From Leucobacter sp. UT-8R-CII-1-4 (GTDB lineage: Bacteria > Actinomycetota > Actinomycetes > Actinomycetales > Microbacteriaceae), in the NCBI RefSeq assembly GCF_030010235.1, contig NZ_JASCRS010000006.1, forward strand, positions 1 to 64,000: a DNA stretch of 64,000 nucleotides. The letters run 5' to 3'. The notes under the pieces were generated by a model. It was not told the DNA's origin, did no database searches, and worked only from the letters and a program-made list of their open reading frames with translations. The translations under genes were made by a program, and so were the position numbers. Below, piece after piece: positions 45,808 to 54,343 of this stretch (its first letter is position 1; the number at the start of each line of letters is the position of its first letter).

Positions 45808-47237
45808 GTCGGTTGTTGTCCTTCTGCGTGACGTTCGCGGCTGGGCCGGGTGAGCATGTTCGGTGCTGCGTTTGAGTCTGCGGCGCTCTGAGTGTGCTCG
45901 CTGAGTTCTACTGCGAGCGCGTGAGCACAGGGTCCTCGGCTGGTTCCGTGTCGCGCAAACCAGACGCAGGTGCAGCTGAGCCCCTGTGTCGTTTCTCGTA
46001 CCATGTGTGTGCTGGAGCCGGCGTTGACGATCCAACGCTCATGATCTCGTTGCACGCCCCCAGGCTGCGTGAGGATACTGCGCGCTCGTACGAGCCTGGG
46101 GTTGTCTCGGTCAACCCGTTCTGGGTTATCGGGTAGCTCGCGATGAAAGTAAACCTGTTCGCGAAGGTCCCAGCCCACACGGCCCGAGGCGGCAAGCACC
46201 GCGAGCGCTTCTTGAGTGTCGCTCGGTGAGAGTGCGGCTGCGTTGCTGAGTGCCGCGACGTCAATGCGGGGGTCGAATGAGAGCAGTGCAGAGAGTGTGG
46301 CCGCGTGTTCTTGCACGTCGGGGGTCGCTAGCGAGGCGAGCAGCGCACCTTCGCCCGAATACCCGCGAGAAGCGTTTGGGGTGAGCGTGATCAGCATCCG
46401 GGCGTGCGGTAGCTCTAGTTCGAAAGCGGATCCCCCCTCATGCTGAGGAGTGTCGACCGTATTGGGTTCGCCTTTCGGCGAGGTGCCATACACGGTGAGC
46501 GCTTGCGCTTGGGTGAGGAGGCGCTTGAGTGCGGACAAACGGTTTAGCCCACTCACAAAGACTGCGTTGCCCTGTTTTCTTGTGGCGACTTTAATTCCGC
46601 TTGGGGTCTGTGTGAGCCAGCCGTCACGGCCAAGTCCGGTTGCTGGTGGCAGGGCTGCGATGAAGGCTCGAGCTTGGGCTGCGGGGACGGTGAACCTCGG
46701 TTCAAGTGCGGTGTGTAGTTCGGCGGCGTTGCCGAGTGCGCGCACCCAACGGTCTGGCATTCGTACTGGCCGCTCGCTGTGTGCATCGCTGGGTGTTGCT
46801 GCTAAGAGCCCGTCGTTGCCGACGTTGAGGTGAAAGAGTTCGGTGCTTGCCACGTTTGCGAGTACGCGGCGCATGTCTGGGCCGATATCGACGTTGGTGG
46901 TTCCGGTGGCAATTTCTCCCCCGTCGAGTCCTGTGCCGAGTAGATCGAAACGTGCGTAGACTCCGTTGTCTGCTGAGAATACTTCTGCACGCAGTCGGTC
47001 GCCGTGCGCGGTGAGCACGGGATCGCGCATCTCGCTGGGCACCGGTTGGAAATAGCGGGTGGCTGCAATGTCTGCGAGCGTGAGTAGGCCCTGCGCGACC
47101 ACCCTTGGCGCAGTCGCAAACCCGTGAAAAAAGCTCGGTGTTTCGTCGAGGCCGTTTGGGGTGAGCGCTGGAGCGAGTGCAAGATCGAGGGCCGACTCCG
47201 AGCCGGTTGAAGCCAACGTGTACGCCCGAGCATTCAT
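45804..47237 (-). CDS. SWIM zinc-finger protein
   Basis: A 477-residue protein. Its C-terminal half holds a SWIM finger, CxCx(n)CxH, seen as LSCTCVWFARHGTSRGPCAHALAVEL (in two pieces: CTCVW, then CAHAL) near residues 430-450. SWIM domains bind DNA or proteins. The preceding 400 residues are not recognisable: beta-rich segments (TPSGIKVATRKQGNAVFVSGL) and a winged-helix-like part (DPRIDVAALSNAAALSPSDTQEALAVLAASGRVGWD). The ATG is six bases after a TAGGAT box. Its stop overlaps the large downstream gene. In other bacteria SWIM genes occur with MoxR ATPase and VWA genes; none is present here. Confidence 0.85.
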   Translation of the reverse strand: MNARAYTLASTGSESALDLALAPALTPNGLDETPSFFHGFATAPRVVAQGLLTLADIAATRYFQPVPSEMRDPVLTAHGDRLRAEVFSADNGVYARFDLLGTGLDGGEIATGTTNVDIGPDMRRVLANVASTELFHLNVGNDGLLAATPSDAHSERPVRMPDRWVRALGNAAELHTALEPRFTVPAAQARAFIAALPPATGLGRDGWLTQTPSGIKVATRKQGNAVFVSGLNRLSALKRLLTQAQALTVYGTSPKGEPNTVDTPQHEGGSAFELELPHARMLITLTPNASRGYSGEGALLASLATPDVQEHAATLSALLSFDPRIDVAALSNAAALSPSDTQEALAVLAASGRVGWDLREQVYFHRELPDNPERVDRDNPRLVRARSILTQPGGVQRDHERWIVNAGSSTHMVRETTQGLSCTCVWFARHGTSRGPCAHALAVELSEHTQSAADSNAAPNMLTRPSRERHAEGQQPT

Positions 47238-47243
47238 GAGAAA

Positions 47244-47249
47244 ATCCTA
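47244..47249 (-). promoter_or_regulatory. Leaderless -10 box of the SWIM operon
   Basis: TAGGAT on the minus strand, exactly 6 bases before the ATG at 47237. Confidence 0.55.
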
Positions 47250-47468
47250 GCAAGTGGCCATAATGTCCTCGCTGGGACGTTGGCCGGAATTCTGCAGAAG
47301 TTGAGCGCCGTTCGGGCTCGGTGGAGCTAGGCCATGACCGCAATCGGGCCTCAATAGTGCTTCAGTCGCGCTTCACCTCAGCGCGATCTGGGCGCACCTC
47401 GTGCGTATGCCAGATATACAGCGTGCTGAATTCGCCCAGCCCCAACGGACTGATACTCTTGAACCCGC

Positions 47469-47541
47469 GCCTCCGTAGCTCAGGGGATAGAGCAGCGGCC
47501 TTCTAATCCGCTGGTCGTAGGTTCGAATCCTACCGGGGGCA
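47469..47541 (+). tRNA. tRNA-Arg (anticodon TCT)
   Basis: A 73-base cloverleaf. The acceptor stem GCCTCCG pairs with CGGGGGC with one G-U. The anticodon loop CTTCTAA carries TCT at 47502-47504. The T-arm has the standard GTTCGAATCC. Discriminator base is A; CCA is not encoded. The anticodon stem closes with a C-T mismatch at positions 31-39. CTTTTTC follows at once and may end the transcript. Confidence 0.95.
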
Positions 47542-47574
47542 CTTTTTCACACAATAACTCGGCGTAGCCCCGAA

Positions 47575-50043
47575 CTACACCTGCTCGATCAAGTGCACCA
47601 GTTCGGCTCGGTTTTTCGCACCGAGCTTTTTCAGCGCGTTCGAGATGTGGTTTTCAACGGTGCGCCTACTGAGGCTCAACCGTTCCGCGATCTCAGGGTT
47701 CGACATGCTTGAGGCGAGCCGCGCAACTTCGAGTTCGCGTTTGCTTAGGAGTGCGCGCTGCTTTTCGATCACGAACTCTGGCTGGGGTACTTCTTCCTGC
47801 ACCAGGGAGAAAAGCGCGGCACTCAATTCGTTGTTACTCTCGCGCTCCGCTCTGCGCGCAGCAGAAGCTACCAGCCGTGACAGTAGCGCGTGGTCGTGAT
47901 GGTTTGGTGCTTCAGCAAGCACCGCCGTTGCAAGTTCAAGGTCGTTCGCCACCAGGGCATTGGCCAGCTTTATCGGACGGCGATACACCGTCTCGTCCGC
48001 GAAGGCTTCGGCTTCGGTGAGCGCGGCAACCACTGGCGCGCTGAATTCGAAGCTCAATACTGCGAAAGACATTTGAATCGCGCCAACGTTGTAACCGCGG
48101 TCGGTCCGAATTTTGATGGCTGCCGCCACTGCGATGTCTCTTTCCGGCGTGATCTTCTGCATTCCGGGTTCAGCCGACATCATGATCTCGATGATGTCCA
48201 AACCGATCCCCAAGAATGGGCCGGGGGCTGAAGACAGCTGTGCGGCTGTGCGCACGAGGTCATCTCGCAATGCCGCCTGTCCACGGAAGTGTGCCGACAT
48301 GGCCTGCAGGTTCAGCATGGCCGCGTAGATCGGGGTCATGGTCAGTCGAGGCCTGCCAATCACCAGACCCTCTTCGATAGCATCATTCGCGGCATCGGTA
48401 TCACCGAGATAAAAGTGAATGACTGCTGAAATGTAGGAGAGTGTCGCGAACATCGGTCGGTCAAAGGTGGCCCGTGCGACGTCACGCTCAGTGTGTACAA
48501 ATTCGAGCGCCGAATCGGGGTTGCCCTTCAATAGTTCTTGCATGCCGAAGAGATATGCATAGAGATAGCGCAACTGTCCGTTGCGGTGCAGCTCATGAAT
48601 TGCCTCGTCTGCTTCAGTGACCAGACCTCGCATCACTGCCCCCGACGCCCTCACAGCGACCGAGAACCCATATGGGTCATTTGCTACTTCAAAGTCTGAT
48701 GGCGGAGCCCCGGCCCCGTTGAGTGCACCCATCAATTCCCAGATGGATTCTGCTGTACCGGAAAGGTGCGGTGAAAAGAGCGCAAGGGTGTCAAGGTGTT
48801 TGCGCGCGCCGACAGAGTCTTCTTCAACGACAAGGGTCCAGGCCACGAGTTGCACATAGAACTCGAACTCATCGGAGTTGGGGTCGCGCAGTGTTGCCCG
48901 GGTTTCGGTGACTACGCGCTCGATTCTCGAGGCCTCAGAGCTTAGTCCGAGTGCTTCACGCAGGTACTGGGAGGCGTCGGCTGCGGTTCGCGAAGCATTC
49001 CATGCGGCGTAGAGCGGCTTGAGTACTTGATCTGCGTGGTCCGAGAACGAGCGCGCGAGGAGCGCATGATCGCTGCTGTGTGGGTGAAACGGCGAGGCAG
49101 AATGTGAATCCTGTGAAGCCGAGTCTTCGGTGTACAGAATACGTTCAGGTGCCCCACGGAACCTGTCAGCAAAGATTGGTGGCCACACCTGCAGCCGGGT
49201 TTCGTTGACGCCTTCGGCAAGGGCCAAATATCCCTGTGATAGGCCGCGTTCAATCAACTCAAGCGAATGAGCCGAGACGAGCGATTCAAGCGATCTCGGA
49301 CCTGACCAGCTCAGTGCTCGCATGAGTGAGCGCAATGCCGCATCGTCGTAGCCAAGCAGTGAATCGACAAAGGGAATCAGGTCATCTGACCAGAGAGATT
49401 GGCCTGCCAATCGCCAGATGCCTTCAACCTGGTGCAGGAGCCCACGGTCGCGAGCTCCCTCGATGATGGCTGCGGCGACGCCGACCACACCTCCCGATTT
49501 GGCATACACACGCACGACTGCGCCGGGGGCAATCGGGCCACCGAGCAGTTCACGCATCACCATGCCGGTGGCGGTGAGGTCAAGCGGAGGCAGACGGAGT
49601 ACCCGCTCGGGCCACACTGCCGGGAAGTCTTCTTCTCTGCCGCATCCCTGCAAGACGCTCACCACTACTCGCAATGAGAGCCTGTTTCGAATCTCATGCA
49701 GTGCGCGCAAACTCACCGAGTCGGCCAAATGTACATCATCGATAAGCAGGATGCTTGCCGATGAGATCCTCTCGCAGATCTCGTCTATTGAATCGCCAAG
49801 GCCCCGATGTTTCCGGCCAAGGCCAATCGCTGCGCGCAACTCCTCAAGCACTCTGCCCGGTTGCAACTGCGCAAGGGAATCTCCCTGAGTCAGGATCACT
49901 TCAAAGCCTGAAGCCTCGGCGTCAACCGCGATCTGTCTGATGAGGGTACTTCTGCCACTTTGATGCGAACCTACGATTCGCAGGTTCCTTTCGTTGCGCA
50001 GCGTCTCGCGCGCAGCCATCAATTCTTCTCTGTACAGAAACAT
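47575..50043 (-). CDS. Large LuxR-family regulator (LAL type)
   Basis: An 822-residue regulator. An N-terminal AAA/STAND ATPase domain (residues 1-300) has Walker A-like GSHQSGRST, where the usual Lys is replaced by Arg, and Walker B SILLIDDVH. A central TPR-like helical array (about 330-740) follows. The C-terminal LuxR helix-turn-helix is SKRELEVARLASSMSNPEIAERLSLSRRTVENHISNALKKLG in pieces. GGGGGA lies upstream of the ATG. LAL regulators switch on catabolic or secondary-metabolite genes in response to a ligand. It sits downstream of, and in the same direction as, the leucine-rich wall protein gene, from which a terminator separates it. Confidence 0.92.
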   Translation of the reverse strand: MFLYREELMAARETLRNERNLRIVGSHQSGRSTLIRQIAVDAEASGFEVILTQGDSLAQLQPGRVLEELRAAIGLGRKHRGLGDSIDEICERISSASILLIDDVHLADSVSLRALHEIRNRLSLRVVVSVLQGCGREEDFPAVWPERVLRLPPLDLTATGMVMRELLGGPIAPGAVVRVYAKSGGVVGVAAAIIEGARDRGLLHQVEGIWRLAGQSLWSDDLIPFVDSLLGYDDAALRSLMRALSWSGPRSLESLVSAHSLELIERGLSQGYLALAEGVNETRLQVWPPIFADRFRGAPERILYTEDSASQDSHSASPFHPHSSDHALLARSFSDHADQVLKPLYAAWNASRTAADASQYLREALGLSSEASRIERVVTETRATLRDPNSDEFEFYVQLVAWTLVVEEDSVGARKHLDTLALFSPHLSGTAESIWELMGALNGAGAPPSDFEVANDPYGFSVAVRASGAVMRGLVTEADEAIHELHRNGQLRYLYAYLFGMQELLKGNPDSALEFVHTERDVARATFDRPMFATLSYISAVIHFYLGDTDAANDAIEEGLVIGRPRLTMTPIYAAMLNLQAMSAHFRGQAALRDDLVRTAAQLSSAPGPFLGIGLDIIEIMMSAEPGMQKITPERDIAVAAAIKIRTDRGYNVGAIQMSFAVLSFEFSAPVVAALTEAEAFADETVYRRPIKLANALVANDLELATAVLAEAPNHHDHALLSRLVASAARRAERESNNELSAALFSLVQEEVPQPEFVIEKQRALLSKRELEVARLASSMSNPEIAERLSLSRRTVENHISNALKKLGAKNRAELVHLIEQV

Positions 50044-50169
50044 CCAGCAGTCCCCCGGTCAGCTTTGGCATGTTTGGCTTAAGTATGTGTCATAACGCTG
50101 GATCAACGCAGGATTTACGATCAAATAATTGTTCTTAAAATCTCACCTGTCGCGATTTTCAGGCAGACA

Positions 50170-50212
50170 AAAATCGTCGGCGACCCCGCTACCGGGTGCC
50201 GCCGACGATTTT
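50170..50212 (-). terminator. Intrinsic terminator after the LRR protein gene
   Basis: A 13-bp stem (50170-50182 with 50200-50212) begins 9 bases after the stop of the LRR gene. In the minus direction it is followed by a T-run (CGATTTTTGTC). Confidence 0.88.
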
Positions 50213-50220
50213 CGAACTTA

Positions 50221-51816
50221 CTAGTTCTGAGTGGCTCGCCGCCTTAGGTGCTGCGTTACCAACACAATCGCAGCGCCGAGCACGCTCAGCGTGAGGGCGA
50301 CAACACCGAAGGCCCACGGCGAATCAGCACCGGTGTTCACCAGCGGTGGTGTCACTCCGCCGGTGGTCGGCGGGCCAGGTTTCACAGGAGGTTCCGGCTT
50401 TACGGTCTTTGCCCCCACGTGAATCGTGTATTCGCGATCGAGCGTATTGCCGTGGCGGTCGGTGGCACGCACGGTGAAACTGAAATCGCCTTGCTCGCTC
50501 GGTGTCCCGCTGAGCTGGCCTTTTTCCCCAAGGCTCAACCCTGGTACTTCCCCCACGAGCAGGCTGTAGCCAGCGCCGTTCGTGTCTTCAATAAACCCCG
50601 GTGTCGTACTAAATACAAAGTTATATAGGGCCTCAAGCGATCCGTCGCCGGGCGTTTGGTTCGTAAAGTCTGCTCGCGCCACCGAGTAGTCAACGGTGGC
50701 AGAGAATGCTGGGCCGTTTGGCACTACTGCCTGCGATAGGTAGACCTCAAGCTTCTGCGAGTCTTCGGCGATTCCGCTCCAAGTTGCGCCTTCTCCGTCG
50801 GCCGTCGGCGTGGCGAGATCGACCACACGTTGGCGCTCACCAAACGGCATCTTGAAGAGCGAGACCACATCACTTCTGGTGTATTCGCTCGCGCCGCTCG
50901 GCACCAGAGCTTCACCACCGGTAACGGTCTGCGCGTTGAACCCGACGGTTGAGATGTTTGGCCAGGTCTCGAGCATGGAGAGGTCGGTGACATGGTTTCG
51001 ATTCACGTTGAGGAGACGAAGATTTTCTTTTCCACGCAACGGTTCGAGTGAAGAGATTTGGGCGCTCTGCGCACCGATTGTTGCGATCCGGGTGAGCGGT
51101 GTCAGTGGTTCAAGATCAGAAATTTCAGTGTTCTGAAAGTTCAGATCGTAGAGGCCAACGCTCTCGCGAATCGGATCAAGCGAAGTCACCTTGGTGTAGG
51201 CAAGCTGGAGCCAAAGCAGCGAGGTGTTTCCGCGCAGTGGTTCGAGTGTGTCAATCTCAGTCCAATTCACTTCAAGCCAGTTCAGTTCCGGCATATTCTG
51301 CAGTGGCGAGATATCTGAGATCGGGTTGCGGCTCACGGTGATCTGGCGCATCTGTGTGAGCCCACGAATCGGCTCCAACGACGAAATCTCGTTACCGTCG
51401 ATGTACAGCAGATCTAGATTTGAAGCGTCTTCAAGACCACTGAGGTCGGTAATTCCAACGTTTTTTGCGGTGAGAGAACGCAGCTTGCGCAGGTCTCCCT
51501 TGGTGAGGCCGCTCGGCGACGTCTTCAGCGCTTTTGCAATCTCGCGCTTCAGTACCTCGTCGGGAATCACTGCCAGTTCAGAATCGTCTGGTTGAACGGC
51601 GCGCGGCAATGGGCGTACCGTGCCGTCAGGTGTGGTTTCGCCGAGTCCGCTGCTTGCGTCGACCGGAATATCGATAAGACCGACGGCTTCGGCTGGTGCG
51701 GCGGCGGCGCCAATCAGTGCCGGTGCCAACATTAGGGCACCGACCACCATGGCAGCTATACGGCTGCCTGGCCTGGTGGTCTCGGTCTCACTTCGCCTCA
51801 TGCTTTTCGGCCTCAT
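50221..51816 (-). CDS. Internalin-like leucine-rich repeat cell-wall protein
   Basis: A 531-residue surface protein. It has a signal peptide (about 1-44, ending AEA-V), an internalin-type cap (VIPDEVLKREIAKALKTSPSGLTKGDL), then eight 22-residue leucine-rich repeats (about 110-290) of the LxxLxxxxxxIxxLxPLxxxxx kind. After that are beta-rich, Ig-like parts (PGLSLGEKGQLSGTPSEQGDFSFTVRATDRHG in pieces), a Pro-rich stalk, and a sorting-type end: LVNTG, a 20-residue hydrophobic span, and RRR. LVNTG is a variant of LPxTG. It probably binds a protein or sugar ligand at the cell surface. A near-perfect palindrome lies in its upstream region. Confidence 0.9.
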   Translation of the reverse strand: MRPKSMRRSETETTRPGSRIAAMVVGALMLAPALIGAAAAPAEAVGLIDIPVDASSGLGETTPDGTVRPLPRAVQPDDSELAVIPDEVLKREIAKALKTSPSGLTKGDLRKLRSLTAKNVGITDLSGLEDASNLDLLYIDGNEISSLEPIRGLTQMRQITVSRNPISDISPLQNMPELNWLEVNWTEIDTLEPLRGNTSLLWLQLAYTKVTSLDPIRESVGLYDLNFQNTEISDLEPLTPLTRIATIGAQSAQISSLEPLRGKENLRLLNVNRNHVTDLSMLETWPNISTVGFNAQTVTGGEALVPSGASEYTRSDVVSLFKMPFGERQRVVDLATPTADGEGATWSGIAEDSQKLEVYLSQAVVPNGPAFSATVDYSVARADFTNQTPGDGSLEALYNFVFSTTPGFIEDTNGAGYSLLVGEVPGLSLGEKGQLSGTPSEQGDFSFTVRATDRHGNTLDREYTIHVGAKTVKPEPPVKPGPPTTGGVTPPLVNTGADSPWAFGVVALTLSVLGAAIVLVTQHLRRRATQN

Positions 51817-51854
51817 ACCTCTTCAGCGCAATTCACCCGGCTGGCAAATTACTC

Positions 51855-51872
51855 GTATTGGTATACCAACAC
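51855..51872. promoter_or_regulatory. 18-bp near-perfect palindrome upstream of the LRR gene
   Basis: The core TTGGTATACCAA is perfect (51858-51869), and extending it three bases each way costs one mismatch pair. It lies 42 bases before the LRR start codon, suited to a repressor or activator dimer. Confidence 0.5.
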
Positions 51873-51966
51873 GGCAAATACCCGCTGGGTGCGAGGAGAC
51901 AAGCCGCGGGAGGCTTTTGAAGAGCTTTGAGTGAGCAGATTGAGTTATTTAGGTGAGCGAGTTTTT

Positions 51967-52018
51967 ACGTTGGATCGCCCGGCGAGAGCAGCGTTCTGCC
52001 CTGCGGGCGATCCAACGT
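51967..52018 (-). terminator. Long hairpin after the DHA2 exporter gene
   Basis: A perfect 15-bp stem (51967-51981 with 52004-52018) lies 38 bases after the exporter stop. In the minus direction it is followed by A's, not T's, so it is a stem-only terminator candidate. Confidence 0.6.
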
Positions 52019-52056
52019 TTTGGCCAGCGTAGCGCGGCCGCTAGAACGCAAGGTGT

Positions 52057-53619
52057 TTAGTGTTCAGCCTCGGTCACGTCGGTGCCCTTTGGCGTCAAGA
52101 AGAACACGAACGCGGCGACGGCCAGCATCATGAATCCGCCTGCGTAGCCAACCACCTGCAGCGAGCGGTTGAAGGCTTCTGCAGCGCTTTCGGCGAGCTG
52201 CGGCAGCCCCGCTTCGTTCGAGATGGCCATGGCCGCGCCAAGCGACTCTTTCGCGTCGCCGAGCAACCCCTGCTCGATCCCCTGCATTGCTGGGTCGACC
52301 GACAACTGGAATCGGTAGATCAGCGCCGAAATCGATCCGAGGATCGCTACGCCGATTGTCGCACCAAGCTCGTATGAGGTTTCTTCGAGAGCACCGGCGT
52401 TGCCTGCTTTTTCAACGGGCGAACCCATCATGATCATGGCCGAGCCGATGGCGAGTGATCCGGTGCCCGCGCCGACAAGGGTCATCGCGATTTCCACTCC
52501 GATCAGATCAAGGTTGTCTCCGAGCAGACCGATGTAGAGCATGCCGAAGCCTGCAAGTCCAAGACCGCCGGCGAGCACGGCTCGCGCGCCGATTGCTCGC
52601 GCCAGTGCAGGTGCTGCCATCGATGCGATTGCACCGGCGACGGCGACTGGCATCAGACGCACGCCGGCTTCAATGGGGCTGGCGCCGTCGATGAGCTGCA
52701 GCCACTGGGCGATCAGCAAGAGGGCTGCAACCATTGAGAAGGTGGTGCCGAGCGCGGCGACGATACCTGCAGAGAATGGCCGGCTCTTGAAGAGCGTGAG
52801 GTCGAGTAGCGGTGATTCGCTGCGCAGGCAGCGGCGAACGAACCAAGTCAGCAAGATGGCGGCACCGACTGTGGCAGCCCAGGCCTCTGGCACGGCAAAG
52901 CTTGCCTGCTTGCCAAATTGTTTGATTGCCCAGACCAGCAAGATCATGCCGCCGAAGGAGAGCAGCGCAGCGAGTGCGTCCCAGCGTCCGGGGTTGCTCA
53001 CGCGCGATTCCGGCAGGAAGAAGAATCCGGCCAGCATGGCGGCAGCCATCAGTGGCACGTTCACGAGGAACGCTGCGTGCCAGGAGAAATGTTCAAGGAG
53101 GAAACCACCGACGAGGGGGCCGACTGCGGCGCCGAGTCCGGAGACAGCTGCCCAGATGCCGAGAGCGGTTGCGCGTTCTTTCGCGTCGGTGAAGATAATT
53201 CGAATCAGCGACAGAGTTGTTGGCATGATCATGGCACCGCCAACGCCGAGAAACGCGCGGATGGCGATCACTGATTCTGCCGTGGTGGCAAAGAGCACGA
53301 GCAATGACGCAACAGAGAAGATTGCATATCCGAGCATGAGCATGCGTTTGCGACCCCATCGGTCGGCAATGGCTGCCCAAGACACCAGTAGGCCTGCCAG
53401 TACGAGCGAGTAGATGTCGATGATCCACAGTTGCTGTTCGGCGGTGGGGTGTAGCTCGGCGGCGAGATCTGGCAGCGCAATGTTCAAGATGGTCATGTCC
53501 ATCGTGATCACGAGCAAGCTGGCGGTGAGCACAGCGAGGGCTGCCCAGCGGCGGGCCTTTGAAAGTTGTGGGGCGCGCCCCACGGTGTTGGCGTTCATTT
53601 CTTCCTGCATCAGAATCAT
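52057..53619 (-). CDS. MFS multidrug exporter, DHA2 (EmrB/QacA) type
   Basis: A 520-residue transporter with about 14 membrane helices. DHA2 marks: LLVITMDMTILNIALPDLAAELH in helix 1, LVSWAAIADRWGRKRMLMLG (motif A), and GLGAAVGPLVGGFLLEHFSWHAAFLVNVP (motif C, helix 5). ATG 53619 lies six bases after a TACTAA box; ATG 53598 with AGGA upstream is an alternative. It is divergent from a TetR gene, with a palindrome between them, the usual arrangement for a drug-inducible pump. Confidence 0.92.
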   Translation of the reverse strand: MILMQEEMNANTVGRAPQLSKARRWAALAVLTASLLVITMDMTILNIALPDLAAELHPTAEQQLWIIDIYSLVLAGLLVSWAAIADRWGRKRMLMLGYAIFSVASLLVLFATTAESVIAIRAFLGVGGAMIMPTTLSLIRIIFTDAKERATALGIWAAVSGLGAAVGPLVGGFLLEHFSWHAAFLVNVPLMAAAMLAGFFFLPESRVSNPGRWDALAALLSFGGMILLVWAIKQFGKQASFAVPEAWAATVGAAILLTWFVRRCLRSESPLLDLTLFKSRPFSAGIVAALGTTFSMVAALLLIAQWLQLIDGASPIEAGVRLMPVAVAGAIASMAAPALARAIGARAVLAGGLGLAGFGMLYIGLLGDNLDLIGVEIAMTLVGAGTGSLAIGSAMIMMGSPVEKAGNAGALEETSYELGATIGVAILGSISALIYRFQLSVDPAMQGIEQGLLGDAKESLGAAMAISNEAGLPQLAESAAEAFNRSLQVVGYAGGFMMLAVAAFVFFLTPKGTDVTEAEH

Positions 53620-53634
53620 CAAAAATTAGTAACA

Positions 53635-53646
53635 GTACATTTGTAC
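53635..53646. promoter_or_regulatory. Palindrome between exporter and TetR genes
   Basis: GTACA-TT-TGTAC is a perfect inverted repeat in the divergent promoter region. It lies just upstream of both candidate -10 boxes, a likely TetR operator. Confidence 0.5.
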
Positions 53647-53652
53647 CATATG

Positions 53653-53658
53653 TATGAT
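53653..53658 (+). promoter_or_regulatory. Probable -10 box of the tetR gene
   Basis: TATGAT lies 9 bases before ATG 53668, so the transcript would be nearly leaderless. This favours ATG 53668 over the in-frame ATG at 53650. Confidence 0.45.
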
Positions 53659-53667
53659 GGTGGCGAT

Positions 53668-54279
53668 ATGACTAGTGAGCAACAAACCGGAAAACCAGTC
53701 GCAAACGACGCGGTGCCAACCGGTCGCCATGATCCCGAGGGGCGCAGGCGGCAAATCGTGCATGCCGCCGCGGCACTGATTCCAGAAGTTGGCCTCGCCA
53801 AACTCACGCACCGCCGCGTAGCCGAGCGTGCCGGAGTCTCACTCGGCGCCACCACCCGCTACTTCGCCAACCTCGAAGAACTGCGCGTCGCAGCGCTCAC
53901 CGAAATGTCAGAGGTGCTCGAACACGACCTCGCCACCACCCGCGAACGCTTTGAACGCGACGGAGTCTCCCCCGAAACACTTACCGACGACATCTGCGAA
54001 TTTCTTGCCGAGCACGAACTTGTGCGCATCTCGATTGAGCTCGTCGTCGCAGCAAATGCTGACCCCACACTTCGCCCACTCGCAAACCTGTGGAGCGAAG
54101 GCATCGTCAAACTCCTTACCCCCTCACTCGGCGAGGCAGTAGCTAGAGGCATCGTCCTGATCATGGACGGCGCAACAATGAACGCCTCAGTCAACGAAAC
54201 CCCGCTCTCGCGCGAACAACTCAGCAGCATCTTCGCCGCGATCTTGGCCGGCGCTGAGAAGCCCGAGCGCGCGAAATAA
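53668..54279 (+). CDS. TetR-family regulator of the DHA2 exporter
   Basis: A 203-residue repressor. The N-terminal TetR helix-turn-helix is RRRQIVHAAAALIPEVGLAKLTHRRVAERAGVSLGATTRYF in pieces (about residues 25-65), followed by a helical ligand-binding domain (to residue 200). It is divergent from the exporter across a 48-base gap holding the GTACA palindrome, so it very likely represses the pump and itself. Confidence 0.9.
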   Translation: MTSEQQTGKPVANDAVPTGRHDPEGRRRQIVHAAAALIPEVGLAKLTHRRVAERAGVSLGATTRYFANLEELRVAALTEMSEVLEHDLATTRERFERDGVSPETLTDDICEFLAEHELVRISIELVVAANADPTLRPLANLWSEGIVKLLTPSLGEAVARGIVLIMDGATMNASVNETPLSREQLSSIFAAILAGAEKPERAK

Positions 54280-54331
54280 CTCGGCAGCGTACAGCGTGGA
54301 ACGCAGCACAGCCTTAGCGCCCGAAAGGGCC

Positions 54332-54337
54332 TAGACT
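54332..54337 (+). promoter_or_regulatory. Leaderless -10 box of the MFS gene
   Basis: TAGACT is followed by exactly 6 bases and the GTG at 54344, the same layout as at 24520. Confidence 0.6.
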
Positions 54338-54343
54338 CGTAAG

